A DNA stretch of 33,889 nt from Candidatus Jorgensenbacteria bacterium. Its GTDB lineage: Bacteria > Patescibacteriota > Minisyncoccia > UBA6257 > GWB1-50-10. Made by a program: the position numbers and the translations under genes. This document shows, piece by piece, positions 7,582 to 16,572 of the stretch. Each line of letters begins with the position of its first letter. The first letter of the stretch is position 1. Where the stretch lies: the NCBI GenBank assembly GCA_011050075.1, contig DRGK01000016.1, forward strand, positions 1 through 33,889, in the 5' to 3' direction. A model generated the notes under the pieces. It had not been told where the DNA came from, did not search any database, and was given only the letters and a program-made list of their open reading frames with translations.

Positions 7582-9221
7582 CACGTGCGCTCCGCGAATC
7601 GCTGCAGCACATCATTACAGGTGAGGTAACGGATGCGCAGGACGTACGTAAAGTATACAGCCGTGATGCGAGCCTGTTTGAGATAGAACCGGAGGTAGTG
7701 GTGTATCCAAAAAATGTTGAGGACATTAAGGCACTTGTACGGTTTGTTGGTGAACGGCGTGCGTTTGATGAAAACATATCGCTCACCGTTCGCTCGGGAG
7801 GCACTGATATGACAGGTGGTCCGCTGAATGAATCAATTATCGTTGACGTGAATCGTCACCTTAATCAACTCAAGAAGGTGGGTAGTAATTATGCGGTAGT
7901 AGAACCGGGTATGTTCTATCGCGATTTTGAAAAAGAGACGTTAAAAAAGAAACTGTTGTTACCGTCATTTCCCGCCTCACGGGAAACCTGCACCATAGGA
8001 GGTATGGTCGCAAATAATTCCGGTGGAGAGAAAACATTACAGTACGGTAAGACTATTGATTATGTTACCGAACTCAAGGTAGTACTCCGAGATGGAAATG
8101 AATATGTATTGAAATCACTTACCGAGCGGGAGCTTAAAGAGAAAATACAGCATGATACCTTTGAAGGGAAGCTGTACAGAGATTTGTTTACCCTTGTACG
8201 GGAGCATAATGAGATACTCAAAAATGCTCGTCCTGATGTAACTAAAAACTCTGCCGGATATAATTTATGGGATGTTTGGGATGGTGAGCAGTTTAACATG
8301 CCAAAACTTTTTGTCGGTTCACAGGGAACGCTTGGCATCATAACAGAGATCACGGTTCGATTAGTGCCGGCACAACCGTATCGAAGCTTAGTTGTGGCAT
8401 TTTTTGATGAAATGGGCAATCTCGCCGAGATTGTTGATGAACTACGTGCACGCAAACCGACGAGTCTTGAATCGTTCGATGATAAGACTCTGCGCGTCGC
8501 GACAAAATTCTTTTTTTCGTTCTTAAAATTAATGGGATCAAAAAATCTTTTTTCACTCGCATGGAAATTTTTGCCGGAGTTTTGGATGGTACTGCGCAGT
8601 GGTGTTCCAAAACTTATTGTACTGATCGAGTTTGAAGGTAAGGATAAGGCGGTACTACAAGAACGAGCGCGAGAAACGGCAAAATTTCTTAACGGACGTG
8701 GAGTGCGAACGCGCATCGCGAAAAATGAATATGATGCACGTAAATATTGGTTAATGCGACGGGAGAGCTTCAATCTGCTGCGCCAGCGCATTAAGGGTAA
8801 ACAGACGGCACCATTTATTGACGATATAGTGGTACACCCAAAACACCTATCGGTATTTCTCCCAAAACTATATGAAGTACTGGAAAAGCATGACCTGCTC
8901 TACACGATAGCGGGACATATTGGTGATGGAAACTTTCATATCATTCCACTTATGACGCTGGATAAAGAAAAAGAGCGGGCGAAGATTGAACCGCTGATGA
9001 ATGAGGTGTATAAATTAACACTCTCTTTCGGTGGATCGCTGACCGGTGAACATAACGATGGACTCATACGCACACCGTACATGGAGCAGATGTTTGGAAA
9101 GGAGGTACATCAATATTTTGAGCAAACAAAAAAATTATTTGACCCACTGAATATTTTTAATCCGCGTAAGAAAGTTGGTGGTACACTCGCATATGCTCTA
9201 AAGCATATAAAAAGAGAGTAA
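7578..9221 (+). CDS. FAD-binding oxidase/dehydrogenase of the GlcD/D-lactate dehydrogenase type
   Basis: 547 residues. The N-terminal domain (about 30-230) is the PCMH-type FAD-binding fold: VVYPKNVEDIKALV, the flavin-binding RSGGTDMTGG at 72-81, and GGMVANNSGGEKTLQYG. The C-terminal FAD-oxidase domain has GHIGDGNFH at 446-454 and GEHNDGLIRTP, the substrate and flavin contacts of 2-hydroxyacid oxidases, and ends with FDPLNIFNP. Family members oxidise D-lactate, glycolate or related 2-hydroxyacids and pass electrons to quinone, cytochrome or another carrier. No fused iron-sulfur domain and no signal peptide are visible. The insert at about 300-350 is rich in Phe and Leu and may touch the membrane. 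Overlaps the preceding small gene by 4 bp. The exact substrate cannot be read from sequence. Confidence 0.9.
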   Translation: MTRALRESLQHIITGEVTDAQDVRKVYSRDASLFEIEPEVVVYPKNVEDIKALVRFVGERRAFDENISLTVRSGGTDMTGGPLNESIIVDVNRHLNQLKKVGSNYAVVEPGMFYRDFEKETLKKKLLLPSFPASRETCTIGGMVANNSGGEKTLQYGKTIDYVTELKVVLRDGNEYVLKSLTERELKEKIQHDTFEGKLYRDLFTLVREHNEILKNARPDVTKNSAGYNLWDVWDGEQFNMPKLFVGSQGTLGIITEITVRLVPAQPYRSLVVAFFDEMGNLAEIVDELRARKPTSLESFDDKTLRVATKFFFSFLKLMGSKNLFSLAWKFLPEFWMVLRSGVPKLIVLIEFEGKDKAVLQERARETAKFLNGRGVRTRIAKNEYDARKYWLMRRESFNLLRQRIKGKQTAPFIDDIVVHPKHLSVFLPKLYEVLEKHDLLYTIAGHIGDGNFHIIPLMTLDKEKERAKIEPLMNEVYKLTLSFGGSLTGEHNDGLIRTPYMEQMFGKEVHQYFEQTKKLFDPLNIFNPRKKVGGTLAYALKHIKRE

Positions 9222-9251
9222 TTCGTAACTAGTAACTCATAGTTGAGATAT

Positions 9252-11873
9252 ATGGAATTGAGAGGAAATTTTCACGCACAGAGCGTTCAAACAGTCCTTG
9301 AAGAATTTACATCAAGTGCCAAGCGCGGACTTTCGAGTGAGGAAATAAAAAAACGGCTGGAGCGATACGGTCCAAATGTACTTCCGAAGAAAAAACCGCC
9401 GTCTGCATTCTTCATTTTTGTGCGTCAGTTCAGGAGCCCGTTGATTTTTATTCTGGCGATTGCAGGTGTAGTAACCTTGGTGTTAGGGGAGTACACCGAC
9501 GGTATTGTTATCTGGATAGCGGTTCTCCTTAATACCTTTATTGGATATTTTCAGGAATATAAGGCTACACGCGCTTTGAGCGCTCTACAACAGGTATTGA
9601 AGGGAGAGGCGCGCGTGATACGGGATGATAATGAGCATCAGATTGCGCAGGAGGAAGTGGTACCGGGTGACATTATCGTACTCTTATCAGGCGACAAAGT
9701 TCCTGCAGATGCACGCATGATTGAGAGTTGGGGTTTGGAGGTAAGTGAGGCGGCGCTGACCGGTGAATGGATCCCGTCTCGCAAGACATCTGATACGCTT
9801 GATATGAAAACCCCGCTTGCAGACAGGGAGAATATGGTGTATATGGGGACGATAATTTCCGGTGGTGAGGGTAGGGCAGTTGTGGTCGGTACCGGCGTGA
9901 AAACTGAGATCGGCACGGTAGCGACGCTTGTGCAGTCGGTGGAAAAAGAACGTACGCCGTACCAGGTAAAACTTACCAAGTTTTCGTGGCTTATTACCGC
10001 AGTTATTAGTGCTGCGGCGGTCTTTATTTTTATAGAGGGAATAGTAACCGGCGGCAGATTTGTGGAAATGTTCACCATAGCTGTGGCAGTTGCAGTTGCC
10101 GCAATACCGGAAGGGCTGCCGATTGCGATGACTGCCATTTTAGCAATCGGTATGCAGCGCATCTTAGGACAAAACGGACTCGTGCGGCGACTGACCTCTG
10201 CCGAAACACTTGGAAGTGCATCAATTATTGCGACTGATAAAACACTCACCCTTACCGAAGGGCGCATGGAGGTACAAGAAGTAGTGACCTTACGTGAAGA
10301 TGCACATCATTTAGCGCTTACCATTGCCGCTTTGGCAAACGAAGCATTCATTGAAAACCCGGATGCAGTATTTAGTGAATGGGTATACCGAGGAGGCCCA
10401 ACTGATAAAGCGCTATTGAAAGCGGCGAGTGAGGCCGGTATTTCACGACGCAAACTGGAACGTGAAGAGCCGCTCATTACTAAGTTTCCGTTTGACCCGA
10501 CGACGAAATACATTGCGTCATTTCATAAAGACACACAGGGTGTGATTGCGTATATATCAGGTGCGCCCGAGTCTCTACTTGCGTTGGCAGCACATCCGAG
10601 CGTGCACATGCGCCGGAAGTTTGAACAAGAACTTGAACGACTGACCAATATGGGACTGCGCGTGATCGCAGTTGGATATAAACATCTACCAAAACATGCT
10701 GCGAAGAATCCACAAAAGTTTCAGGAGATGTTAACCAGCATAACTGTTGTGGGTCTTATTGCGATGCGTGACCCGTTGCGACGTGGTGTGAAGCGCGCTA
10801 TTGCGCGTGCACGTCGTGCCGGAATCAAAACAATTATGGTTACCGGAGACCATGTACGAACCGCACGCGCAGTTGCACGTGCGGTTGGTATTTACCACGA
10901 TGATGGAGAAATAATTGAAGGAATGGTGCTGGATGAATGGTCTGATGAAGAACTTGAGAAGCGTCTGCCCAACATTAGTGTGTACGCACGGGTAGAGCCA
11001 AAGCATAAGATGCGCATTATTGACGCATGGCAGAAGCGTGGAGAGGTCATTGCAATGACCGGAGATGGTATTAATGATGCACCGGCACTGCACAAAGCAG
11101 ACATTGGTATTGCGCTCGGGTCTGGTACCGATGTAGCAAAGGAAGTATCCGATCTTATTTTGCTCGGCGATAAGTTTTCTATTATTCCCGCAGCAATTCG
11201 TGAGGGGCGCATTATTGTGGACAATATTCGCAAAGTGATTACGTATATGATGTCCAGCGCGTTCACCGAGGTGATGCTCATCGGTACGAGTATTGTTTTG
11301 GGATTACCTCTGCCAGTAACCGCAGCACAGATCTTGTGGATAAATATTGTTGAAGATGGTCTACCGGGCATTGCGCTTACGTTTGAAAAAGGAGAACAGG
11401 ACATTATGCGGCGTAAGCCGGAAAAAAAGAATATGCCGCTTTTAACGAACGAAATGCGTAGCATTATCTTTATTGTAGGTTTAATAACAGACCTTATCTT
11501 ACTTGGGCTTTTTCTTTGGTTGGTTAATGCCACTACATATACGATTGAACACATACGTACATTCGTCTTTGTCGCGCTTGGTATTGATTCGCTATTGTTT
11601 GTGTTTTCATGCCGTAACCTACATCGCAATATTTGGAAGTATAATCCGTTTTCAAATCGATACCTTATAGGAGCGGTTATGATTGGATTTATACTTATGG
11701 GTGTAGTGGTTTACCTGCCGATTCTGCAAATATTATTCCACACGGTCGCTCTGAATGTGGTTGATTGGATGCTGCTTATCGGGTTGGGACTGGTTAATAT
11801 ACTTCTTATAGAAATAGTGAAGTGGTACTTTATTAACAGGAGAAACGTTAATAAAACTGGCGGTCGAGGGTAG
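9252..11873 (+). CDS. P2-like P-type cation ATPase with altered phosphorylation motif (DKTLTLT)
   Basis: 873 residues, normal for Ca2+/Na+-type (P2) pumps. Order: N-terminal cation ATPase domain (GLSSEEIKKRLERYGPN), M1-M2, actuator domain with TGEW at 170-173 (usually TGES/TGEA), M4 with PEGLP at 286-290, phosphorylation site D329 in DKTLTLT, nucleotide domain (GGPTDKALL, KFPFDPTTK), MVTGDH, then the hinge GDGIND near 604-609 and M5-M10. M6 carries N698, E701 and D702 in NIVEDGLPG, where SERCA-like pumps have N-x-x-T-D, so a divalent cation is plausible but not certain. The usual motif is DKTGTLT; here the Gly is Leu. The ATG at 9252 is preferred to the TTG at 9243 by family N-terminal length. 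No clear ribosome binding site. Confidence 0.92.
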   Translation: MELRGNFHAQSVQTVLEEFTSSAKRGLSSEEIKKRLERYGPNVLPKKKPPSAFFIFVRQFRSPLIFILAIAGVVTLVLGEYTDGIVIWIAVLLNTFIGYFQEYKATRALSALQQVLKGEARVIRDDNEHQIAQEEVVPGDIIVLLSGDKVPADARMIESWGLEVSEAALTGEWIPSRKTSDTLDMKTPLADRENMVYMGTIISGGEGRAVVVGTGVKTEIGTVATLVQSVEKERTPYQVKLTKFSWLITAVISAAAVFIFIEGIVTGGRFVEMFTIAVAVAVAAIPEGLPIAMTAILAIGMQRILGQNGLVRRLTSAETLGSASIIATDKTLTLTEGRMEVQEVVTLREDAHHLALTIAALANEAFIENPDAVFSEWVYRGGPTDKALLKAASEAGISRRKLEREEPLITKFPFDPTTKYIASFHKDTQGVIAYISGAPESLLALAAHPSVHMRRKFEQELERLTNMGLRVIAVGYKHLPKHAAKNPQKFQEMLTSITVVGLIAMRDPLRRGVKRAIARARRAGIKTIMVTGDHVRTARAVARAVGIYHDDGEIIEGMVLDEWSDEELEKRLPNISVYARVEPKHKMRIIDAWQKRGEVIAMTGDGINDAPALHKADIGIALGSGTDVAKEVSDLILLGDKFSIIPAAIREGRIIVDNIRKVITYMMSSAFTEVMLIGTSIVLGLPLPVTAAQILWINIVEDGLPGIALTFEKGEQDIMRRKPEKKNMPLLTNEMRSIIFIVGLITDLILLGLFLWLVNATTYTIEHIRTFVFVALGIDSLLFVFSCRNLHRNIWKYNPFSNRYLIGAVMIGFILMGVVVYLPILQILFHTVALNVVDWMLLIGLGLVNILLIEIVKWYFINRRNVNKTGGRG

Positions 11874-11876
11874 TTT

Positions 11877-11885
11877 TGATATACA
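11877..11885 (+). promoter_or_regulatory. Extended -10 promoter of secDF
   Basis: TGA followed by TATACA (11880-11885). Transcription would start near 11892, about four bases upstream of the GTG start at 11896, again with no room for a ribosome binding site. Confidence 0.5.
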
Positions 11886-11895
11886 CTAGAGCACA

Positions 11896-13143
11896 GTGAA
11901 ACACACACGCCACATTACATTACTTATCACCGTTGTCGCTATTTCCGTTGCAGCTGGCTTTTTTGTATATCAACCGTTCTGGGAAAAGTATAGTTCATTT
12001 CGTCCCTGGCATTTAGGTCTTGATTTGGCCGGAGGAAGTTACTTGGTGTATCGTGTTGATTTAAGTGAAACAGGCAACGTGGATGCTGAGAGTATCATTC
12101 AGGGACTGCGTGATGTTATTGAGAGACGAGTGAATTTGTTTGGAGTCAGCGAGCCGCGCGTGTATACGCAGAAAGTCGGTGATGAACACCGACTCGTCGT
12201 AGAGCTCGCCGGTATCAGTGATGTGAGTAAAGCAATTGCAGAGATAGGTGAAACACCGGTGTTAGATTTTCGTGAGGTAGAGGAGCGGGAAGGTGGGGTT
12301 ATATATATTCCGACGACATTAACCGGGCGGCACATCAAGGGGGCGCAGGTAGTGTTTGACCAGTATACTTCTATACCTATTGTGAGCTTAGAACTTACTG
12401 AAGAAGGAGGTGAACTTTTTGCGGAGATTACGGAAAGGAATGTTGGAAAACTATTGGCAGTATTCTTAGATGGAACTCCGATCACTGTACCTGTTGTGCA
12501 AGAAAAGATTACCGGTGGGCGCGCTCAGATCAGCGGTGACTTTACCATTGAGGAAGCGCGCGTATTGGTAGAACGGTTTAATGCCGGTGCACTGCCGGCT
12601 CCTATTACGCTCATTAATCAGCAGACGATCAGCCCGGAACTTGGCAAGGACTCAATAGCAAAGTCAATTACTGCCGGGCTATGGGGAACACTCATTGTTA
12701 TCATATATATGATTGCGTACTATCGCTGGTTGGGTGTTTTTGCATCGGCAGCACTGCTCATGTACATTACACTGGTCCTCGGCATATTTAAACTCATTCC
12801 TATTACGCTTACGCTCTCAGGGATTGCGGGCGTACTGCTCTCTATTGGTATGGCAGTTGATGCGAATATTTTAGTGTTTGAGCGGACGAAGGAAGAATTG
12901 AAGCGAGGCATGCCGTACGTCCAGGCGGTTGAGGAAGGATTCCGCCGGGCGTGGAATTCTATTCGCGACTCAAACATTACTACCATAATTAGTGCGGTGA
13001 TTCTATACTATCTCACCACGAGCTTTGTGCGCGGCTTCGCGCTGGCGTTGTTTATTGGCGTATTGGTAAGTATGTTTAGTGCAATCACTATCACGCGTAC
13101 GCTGTTGCGTGTATTTGCAAAATATCATGAACGTACTACGTAG
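11896..13143 (+). CDS. secD: Protein translocase subunit SecD
   Basis: 415 residues, shorter than E. coli SecD but in the range of SecD from Gram-positive-like and CPR bacteria. SecD and SecF use the proton-motive force to help pull proteins through SecYEG. One N-terminal transmembrane helix (about 7-26), the DLAGG motif (HLGLDLAGGSYLVY), a periplasmic P1 domain with VIERRVNLFGVSEP, then five C-terminal helices with GKDSIAKSITAGLWG, AVDANILVFERTKEE and RAWNSIRDSN, the conserved RND-type D4 elements. The start is a GTG placed right after an extended -10 promoter. secF begins 17 bases before its stop. Confidence 0.95.
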   Translation: MKHTRHITLLITVVAISVAAGFFVYQPFWEKYSSFRPWHLGLDLAGGSYLVYRVDLSETGNVDAESIIQGLRDVIERRVNLFGVSEPRVYTQKVGDEHRLVVELAGISDVSKAIAEIGETPVLDFREVEEREGGVIYIPTTLTGRHIKGAQVVFDQYTSIPIVSLELTEEGGELFAEITERNVGKLLAVFLDGTPITVPVVQEKITGGRAQISGDFTIEEARVLVERFNAGALPAPITLINQQTISPELGKDSIAKSITAGLWGTLIVIIYMIAYYRWLGVFASAALLMYITLVLGIFKLIPITLTLSGIAGVLLSIGMAVDANILVFERTKEELKRGMPYVQAVEEGFRRAWNSIRDSNITTIISAVILYYLTTSFVRGFALALFIGVLVSMFSAITITRTLLRVFAKYHERTT

Positions 13144-14014
13144 ATACAAATTACTACTAAGCATTACGCTTGCGCTCGTTGTAGCAAGCTGGCTCGCCGT
13201 TGCCATATTGGGTATACGTCCGGGAATTGATTTTACGGGTGGAACTGAATGGCACATTACCATTTCGGATGTTTCGGTTGTCCCCGCAGACCTTGAATCA
13301 TTTTTTGATAGCGAGCTGAATATTGGTGTGGTTGTAAAATATCTAGGGGAGCAGGGAATATTAATCCGGCTTCCGAATATCACTGAAGCACAGCACCAAG
13401 AGTATCTTTTAGCATTGAACGAGACGTACGGTATTGTTCATGAACAGAGTTTTGCGAGTGTGGGTCCGGTTATTGGCAAGGAGCTGCGCCAGAAATCATT
13501 ATGGGCCGTTGTAGGTGTGCTGCTCGGTATCTCACTGTACACTGCGTGGGCGTTTCGTAAGGTTTCTCGACCGATACGGTCATGGAAATACGGTGTGGTT
13601 GCACTGCTTACACTTCTCCATGATGTGAGTATTCCGCTTGGTGTATTTGCGGTATTCGGGTATGTGTCGGGTGTCGAGATCGACACGACCTTTATTGTCG
13701 CACTGCTCGTTGTTATGGGATTCTCGGTACATGATACGATTGTCGTGTTTGATCGGATTCGAGAAAATATACTGGAGAGCTATCACAAAAAAGCGTCACT
13801 CCGAGAAATAATTAACCGGAGCATCAATGAGACTATTATGCGCTCAGTAAATACATCTCTCACGCTTCTGTTTATATTAGGGATGATGCTTGCGATAGGT
13901 CCGCCAACACTTTTCTATTTTATTCTTACCGTGTTTATTGGGACCGTAGTCGGTACCTACTCATCACTGTTTGTAGCGAGTCCGCTCCTCTATGCTTGGG
14001 GAAAGGATAGATAA
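13127..14014 (+). CDS. secF: Protein translocase subunit SecF
   Basis: 295 residues. Partner of SecD in the SecDF complex. One N-terminal helix (about 8-27), GIDFTGGTEWHI (the SecF form of the D-x-x-GG motif), a short periplasmic domain, then five helices including GFSVHDTIVVFDRIRENI and the RSINETIMRSVNTSLT segment, all SecF signatures. The reading frame is open from 13079, but family alignment and the coupled overlap favour the ATG at 13127, which lies inside the end of secD (17-bp overlap). The last codons form the left arm of an 18-bp perfect stem-loop. Confidence 0.95.
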   Translation: MNVLRRYKLLLSITLALVVASWLAVAILGIRPGIDFTGGTEWHITISDVSVVPADLESFFDSELNIGVVVKYLGEQGILIRLPNITEAQHQEYLLALNETYGIVHEQSFASVGPVIGKELRQKSLWAVVGVLLGISLYTAWAFRKVSRPIRSWKYGVVALLTLLHDVSIPLGVFAVFGYVSGVEIDTTFIVALLVVMGFSVHDTIVVFDRIRENILESYHKKASLREIINRSINETIMRSVNTSLTLLFILGMMLAIGPPTLFYFILTVFIGTVVGTYSSLFVASPLLYAWGKDR

Positions 14015-14044
14015 AACTCTCTTGTTAAGAGAGTTTTATCTATC
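14006..14044 (+). terminator. 18-bp perfect stem-loop ending secDF, probable terminator
   Basis: Arms 14006-14023 and 14027-14044 are exact complements with a 3-base loop (GTT). The inner part CTCTCTT/AAGAGAG is followed by TTTTATC, so an intrinsic terminator is likely; the AT-rich outer arms also allow termination on the other strand. The left arm includes the final secF codons and stop. Confidence 0.75.
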
Positions 14045-14064
14045 TAACTATTAACGTAAAAACG

Positions 14065-14093
14065 TTGACCATGTTTAATAAATGTGATACACT
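14065..14093 (+). promoter_or_regulatory. Consensus-like promoter of the sigma region 4/HARE-HTH gene
   Basis: TTGACC at 14065-14070, 17-bp spacer and TACACT at 14088-14093. The predicted start of transcription (14100-14101) is one or two bases before the ATG at 14102, so this mRNA should be leaderless. Confidence 0.7.
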
Positions 14094-14101
14094 ATTTTTG
14101 T

Positions 14102-15124
14102 ATGAATCAGACACGCAATATTAATAAAGTAATTGATGCTCTACTCATCGATTTCACCCCGAAACAGCGTAAAGTGCTTGAGGGGCGTTTTGGGTTGCGT
14201 GGTGAGCGGCAGACATTGCAGCAAATCGGCGATGGGCTTGGTGTTACACGGGAACGTATTCGTCAGATTGAAGCGCAAAGTTTGGATAAATTAAAGACAC
14301 GTGTCGCAGAGGAGGCACAGTGGCTGGTTGATCATGCAAACGACTTTTTAGAGCAAGTAGGTAATGTACGCAGAGACGATTATTTTGTGCAGGACGTACG
14401 CCATGTTGCAGGTATTGATGATACTGCGCATGTTAATAATAAGGTACGTTTCATACTTCTGATAACTGATACGCCGCCGTATTTACACAAAGAAACAGAT
14501 GAACTGGAGAGTTTTTGGTACACAGACGATAAAGCGCGGCGTGAAATTCAAAAGTTCCTAGAGGGAGTCGTTACATTTTTTAATAAACATGACAAAGAAG
14601 AAATTCTTGAAGAGAAGATACATCTCAAAGAGTTGGGTGACGTTGCATCGCACCACCATGTTGCGATTTCAAAACTGTTTGATGTAAATTCATTCGGTGA
14701 TTTTGGTCTTAAAGAGTGGCCTGAAATTAAACCGAAAGTTATTCGCGACAAAGCATATCTTGTGCTCAAGAAGCATGGTGAGCCGTTGCACTTTGCAGAT
14801 ATTGCAAAGTTAATTTATAAACATGGTCTTGATACGAAGCGAACACACACACAGACGGTTCATAATGAACTTATTAAAGATGTTCGGTTTGTACTTGTCG
14901 GCAGGGGTATGTATGCTCTACAAGAACATGGATTTGAAGGAGGTACCGTTCGTGAGGTTATTGATCGTATTTTGCGGGAACAGGGACCACTTGAGCCTGA
15001 AGCGGTTATTGATTTGGTAAACAAACGAAAAATTCTTCAGCGTAACACCATTTTATTGAACCTTCAGAACAGGAATCATTTCCATCGCCAAGGCGATGGG
15101 CGATACGTGGTAAAGAATACGTAA
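14102..15124 (+). CDS. Sigma-70 region 4-like and HARE-HTH transcription protein
   Basis: 340 residues. Residues 1-70 are a sigma-70 region 4 helix-turn-helix: LTPKQRKVLEGRFGL-like pattern here FTPKQRKVLEGRFGLRG, then QTLQQIGDGLGVTRERIRQIEAQSLDKLK, the -35-binding element with its RERIRQIE recognition helix. No region 2 or 3 is present, so it cannot by itself melt a -10 element. Residues from about 215 carry a HARE-HTH domain (AYLVLKKHGEPLHFADIAKLI), as in the delta subunit of RNA polymerase, and a second similar winged-helix segment follows (VIDRILREQGPLEPEAVIDL). A regulator or RNA polymerase accessory that binds -35-like DNA is a fair inference. A GTG at 14084 is in frame but inside the promoter, hence the ATG at 14102. 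Confidence 0.85.
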   Translation: MNQTRNINKVIDALLIDFTPKQRKVLEGRFGLRGERQTLQQIGDGLGVTRERIRQIEAQSLDKLKTRVAEEAQWLVDHANDFLEQVGNVRRDDYFVQDVRHVAGIDDTAHVNNKVRFILLITDTPPYLHKETDELESFWYTDDKARREIQKFLEGVVTFFNKHDKEEILEEKIHLKELGDVASHHHVAISKLFDVNSFGDFGLKEWPEIKPKVIRDKAYLVLKKHGEPLHFADIAKLIYKHGLDTKRTHTQTVHNELIKDVRFVLVGRGMYALQEHGFEGGTVREVIDRILREQGPLEPEAVIDLVNKRKILQRNTILLNLQNRNHFHRQGDGRYVVKNT

Positions 15125-15144
15125 GAGCGTAGCGAGAAACTGTT

Positions 15145-16560
15145 ATGTTCCGTGATATTTCCAAGCATATTGTAAGTATTATCTCGGAGCTTTTTCGTAA
15201 TGAAGAGGCGTTAATTCTTTTTATCGTACTCATTGTGGGCGGTGCATTGTTTTTTGTACCATTAGATCAAATTACTCTGTTTGGTACACGCTCTATTTCG
15301 CACGCGGTAGTGAGTTTTATACAATCAACCATGTGGCTATGGGCGTTTCTTATTCTACGTCCGATGGTTACCTCTTCGTGGCTGTTCTGGCGCAATGAAA
15401 GTTTTAAGAAGAAACAGAAGAATATTCTGTTGGAAATTCGCATTCCGCGTCTGGTAAAAGAAAGTCCTCGTGCAATGGAGCAGGTTATGGCATCACTTCA
15501 TTCGTTACGGAATGTAGCGAGCGATTTGGGAGAACGGTGGAAGGATGGGGAAGTAACGCGTTGGTTTTCACTTGAGATGGTGAGTTTTGGGGGAGAAATT
15601 CACTTCTACATTCGCGTGGTAAAAAAGCAACGGAACTTGGTTGAAGCAGCATTCTATTCTTACTATCCAGACGTAGAACTTGAAGAGGTGGACGATTACA
15701 TCGAGACCGCAATTCCTGTTGATATGCAGGAAGTGTATCGGCAGGGGTACGATTTCTGGGGAACCGAGATGATTCTCAGACGTGAATCCGCGTACCCCAT
15801 TAAGACGTATCTGGAGTTTGAATCAAGTGAGGAGGGTAGGACATTTGACCCTATATCAGCATTCTTAGAAGTACTGGGCAAGATCAAAAAAGAGGAGATC
15901 GTGGGTATTCAAATAAATATTGCTGCTGCACAGGCTAATTGGGGCAAGAAGTGGGATGGATTGCTTAATAGGCTCAGTGAGCCAAAAACAAAAGCATTGA
16001 GTGATGAGGGAGGTGGTCGGTTGACCGTGTCCCGTACTCCGGGAGAGATTAACGTTCTAAAAGCAGTAGAAGCAAATCTTTCAAAACCCGCATTTCACAC
16101 ACTTGTTCGATTCATATACTTGTCTCCAAAGCCGCTGTTCTATGATAGTTATGCACGGCGTGGTTTAACCGGTGCGTTCAACCAGTACGCCGCTCTGGAC
16201 CTGAACTCAATTAGCCAGAACCATCCAATTAGTACCCGAACGCGGTTTTGGTACTGGCCGCACGTATTTCCGAAAACTCGGAATGAACTAAAAAAACAGC
16301 GCATGCTCTATAATTATCGTAACCGGGAAATGCCGCCTGAGACGTTTATGGGAAGAGTACTGAGCTCGCATCCGATGAACTGGAATGCTCACTCAAAGAC
16401 ATTTTTACTGAACATTGAGGGAGCAGCGACTCTGTTTCATCTACCAACAGAGGTGGTATTGACCGGTCCGCACATTAAGCGGGTAGAGAGCCGAAAGGGT
16501 GGTGCTCCAGCTGGACTTGCTATCTTTGGGGGTGATGAGGAAATGGATAAGTTTACGTAA
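15145..16560 (+). CDS. Two-helix membrane protein, likely partner of the downstream HerA/TraM-type ATPase
   Basis: 471 residues. Two hydrophobic helices at about 22-42 and 55-75 are followed by a long cytoplasmic part of mixed alpha/beta character. Its C-terminus (TLFHLPTEVVLTGPHIKRVESRKGGAPAGL) has the pattern that commonly precedes the ATPase domain in VirB4/HerA-like conjugation proteins of Patescibacteria (L-x-x-L-x-H-L-P-T ... P-x-I-x-x-x-x-x-x-x-x-P). With the ATPase two genes downstream it probably forms a split membrane-anchored DNA- or protein-translocating machine. I do not recognise an enzymatic motif. The ATG lies 20 bases after the sigma-like gene. Confidence 0.7.
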   Translation: MFRDISKHIVSIISELFRNEEALILFIVLIVGGALFFVPLDQITLFGTRSISHAVVSFIQSTMWLWAFLILRPMVTSSWLFWRNESFKKKQKNILLEIRIPRLVKESPRAMEQVMASLHSLRNVASDLGERWKDGEVTRWFSLEMVSFGGEIHFYIRVVKKQRNLVEAAFYSYYPDVELEEVDDYIETAIPVDMQEVYRQGYDFWGTEMILRRESAYPIKTYLEFESSEEGRTFDPISAFLEVLGKIKKEEIVGIQINIAAAQANWGKKWDGLLNRLSEPKTKALSDEGGGRLTVSRTPGEINVLKAVEANLSKPAFHTLVRFIYLSPKPLFYDSYARRGLTGAFNQYAALDLNSISQNHPISTRTRFWYWPHVFPKTRNELKKQRMLYNYRNREMPPETFMGRVLSSHPMNWNAHSKTFLLNIEGAATLFHLPTEVVLTGPHIKRVESRKGGAPAGLAIFGGDEEMDKFT

Positions 16561-16572
16561 CGCCGAACAAGT

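Noticed and set aside
8060-8791. 243-codon open frame on the minus strand inside the FAD oxidase
   Set aside because: Serine/Arg-rich composition without motifs; the plus-strand gene is clearly real, so this is a shadow.
10892-11629. 245-codon open frame on the minus strand inside the P-type ATPase
   Set aside because: No recognisable domain; antisense to conserved GDGIND and M5-M8 coding sequence.
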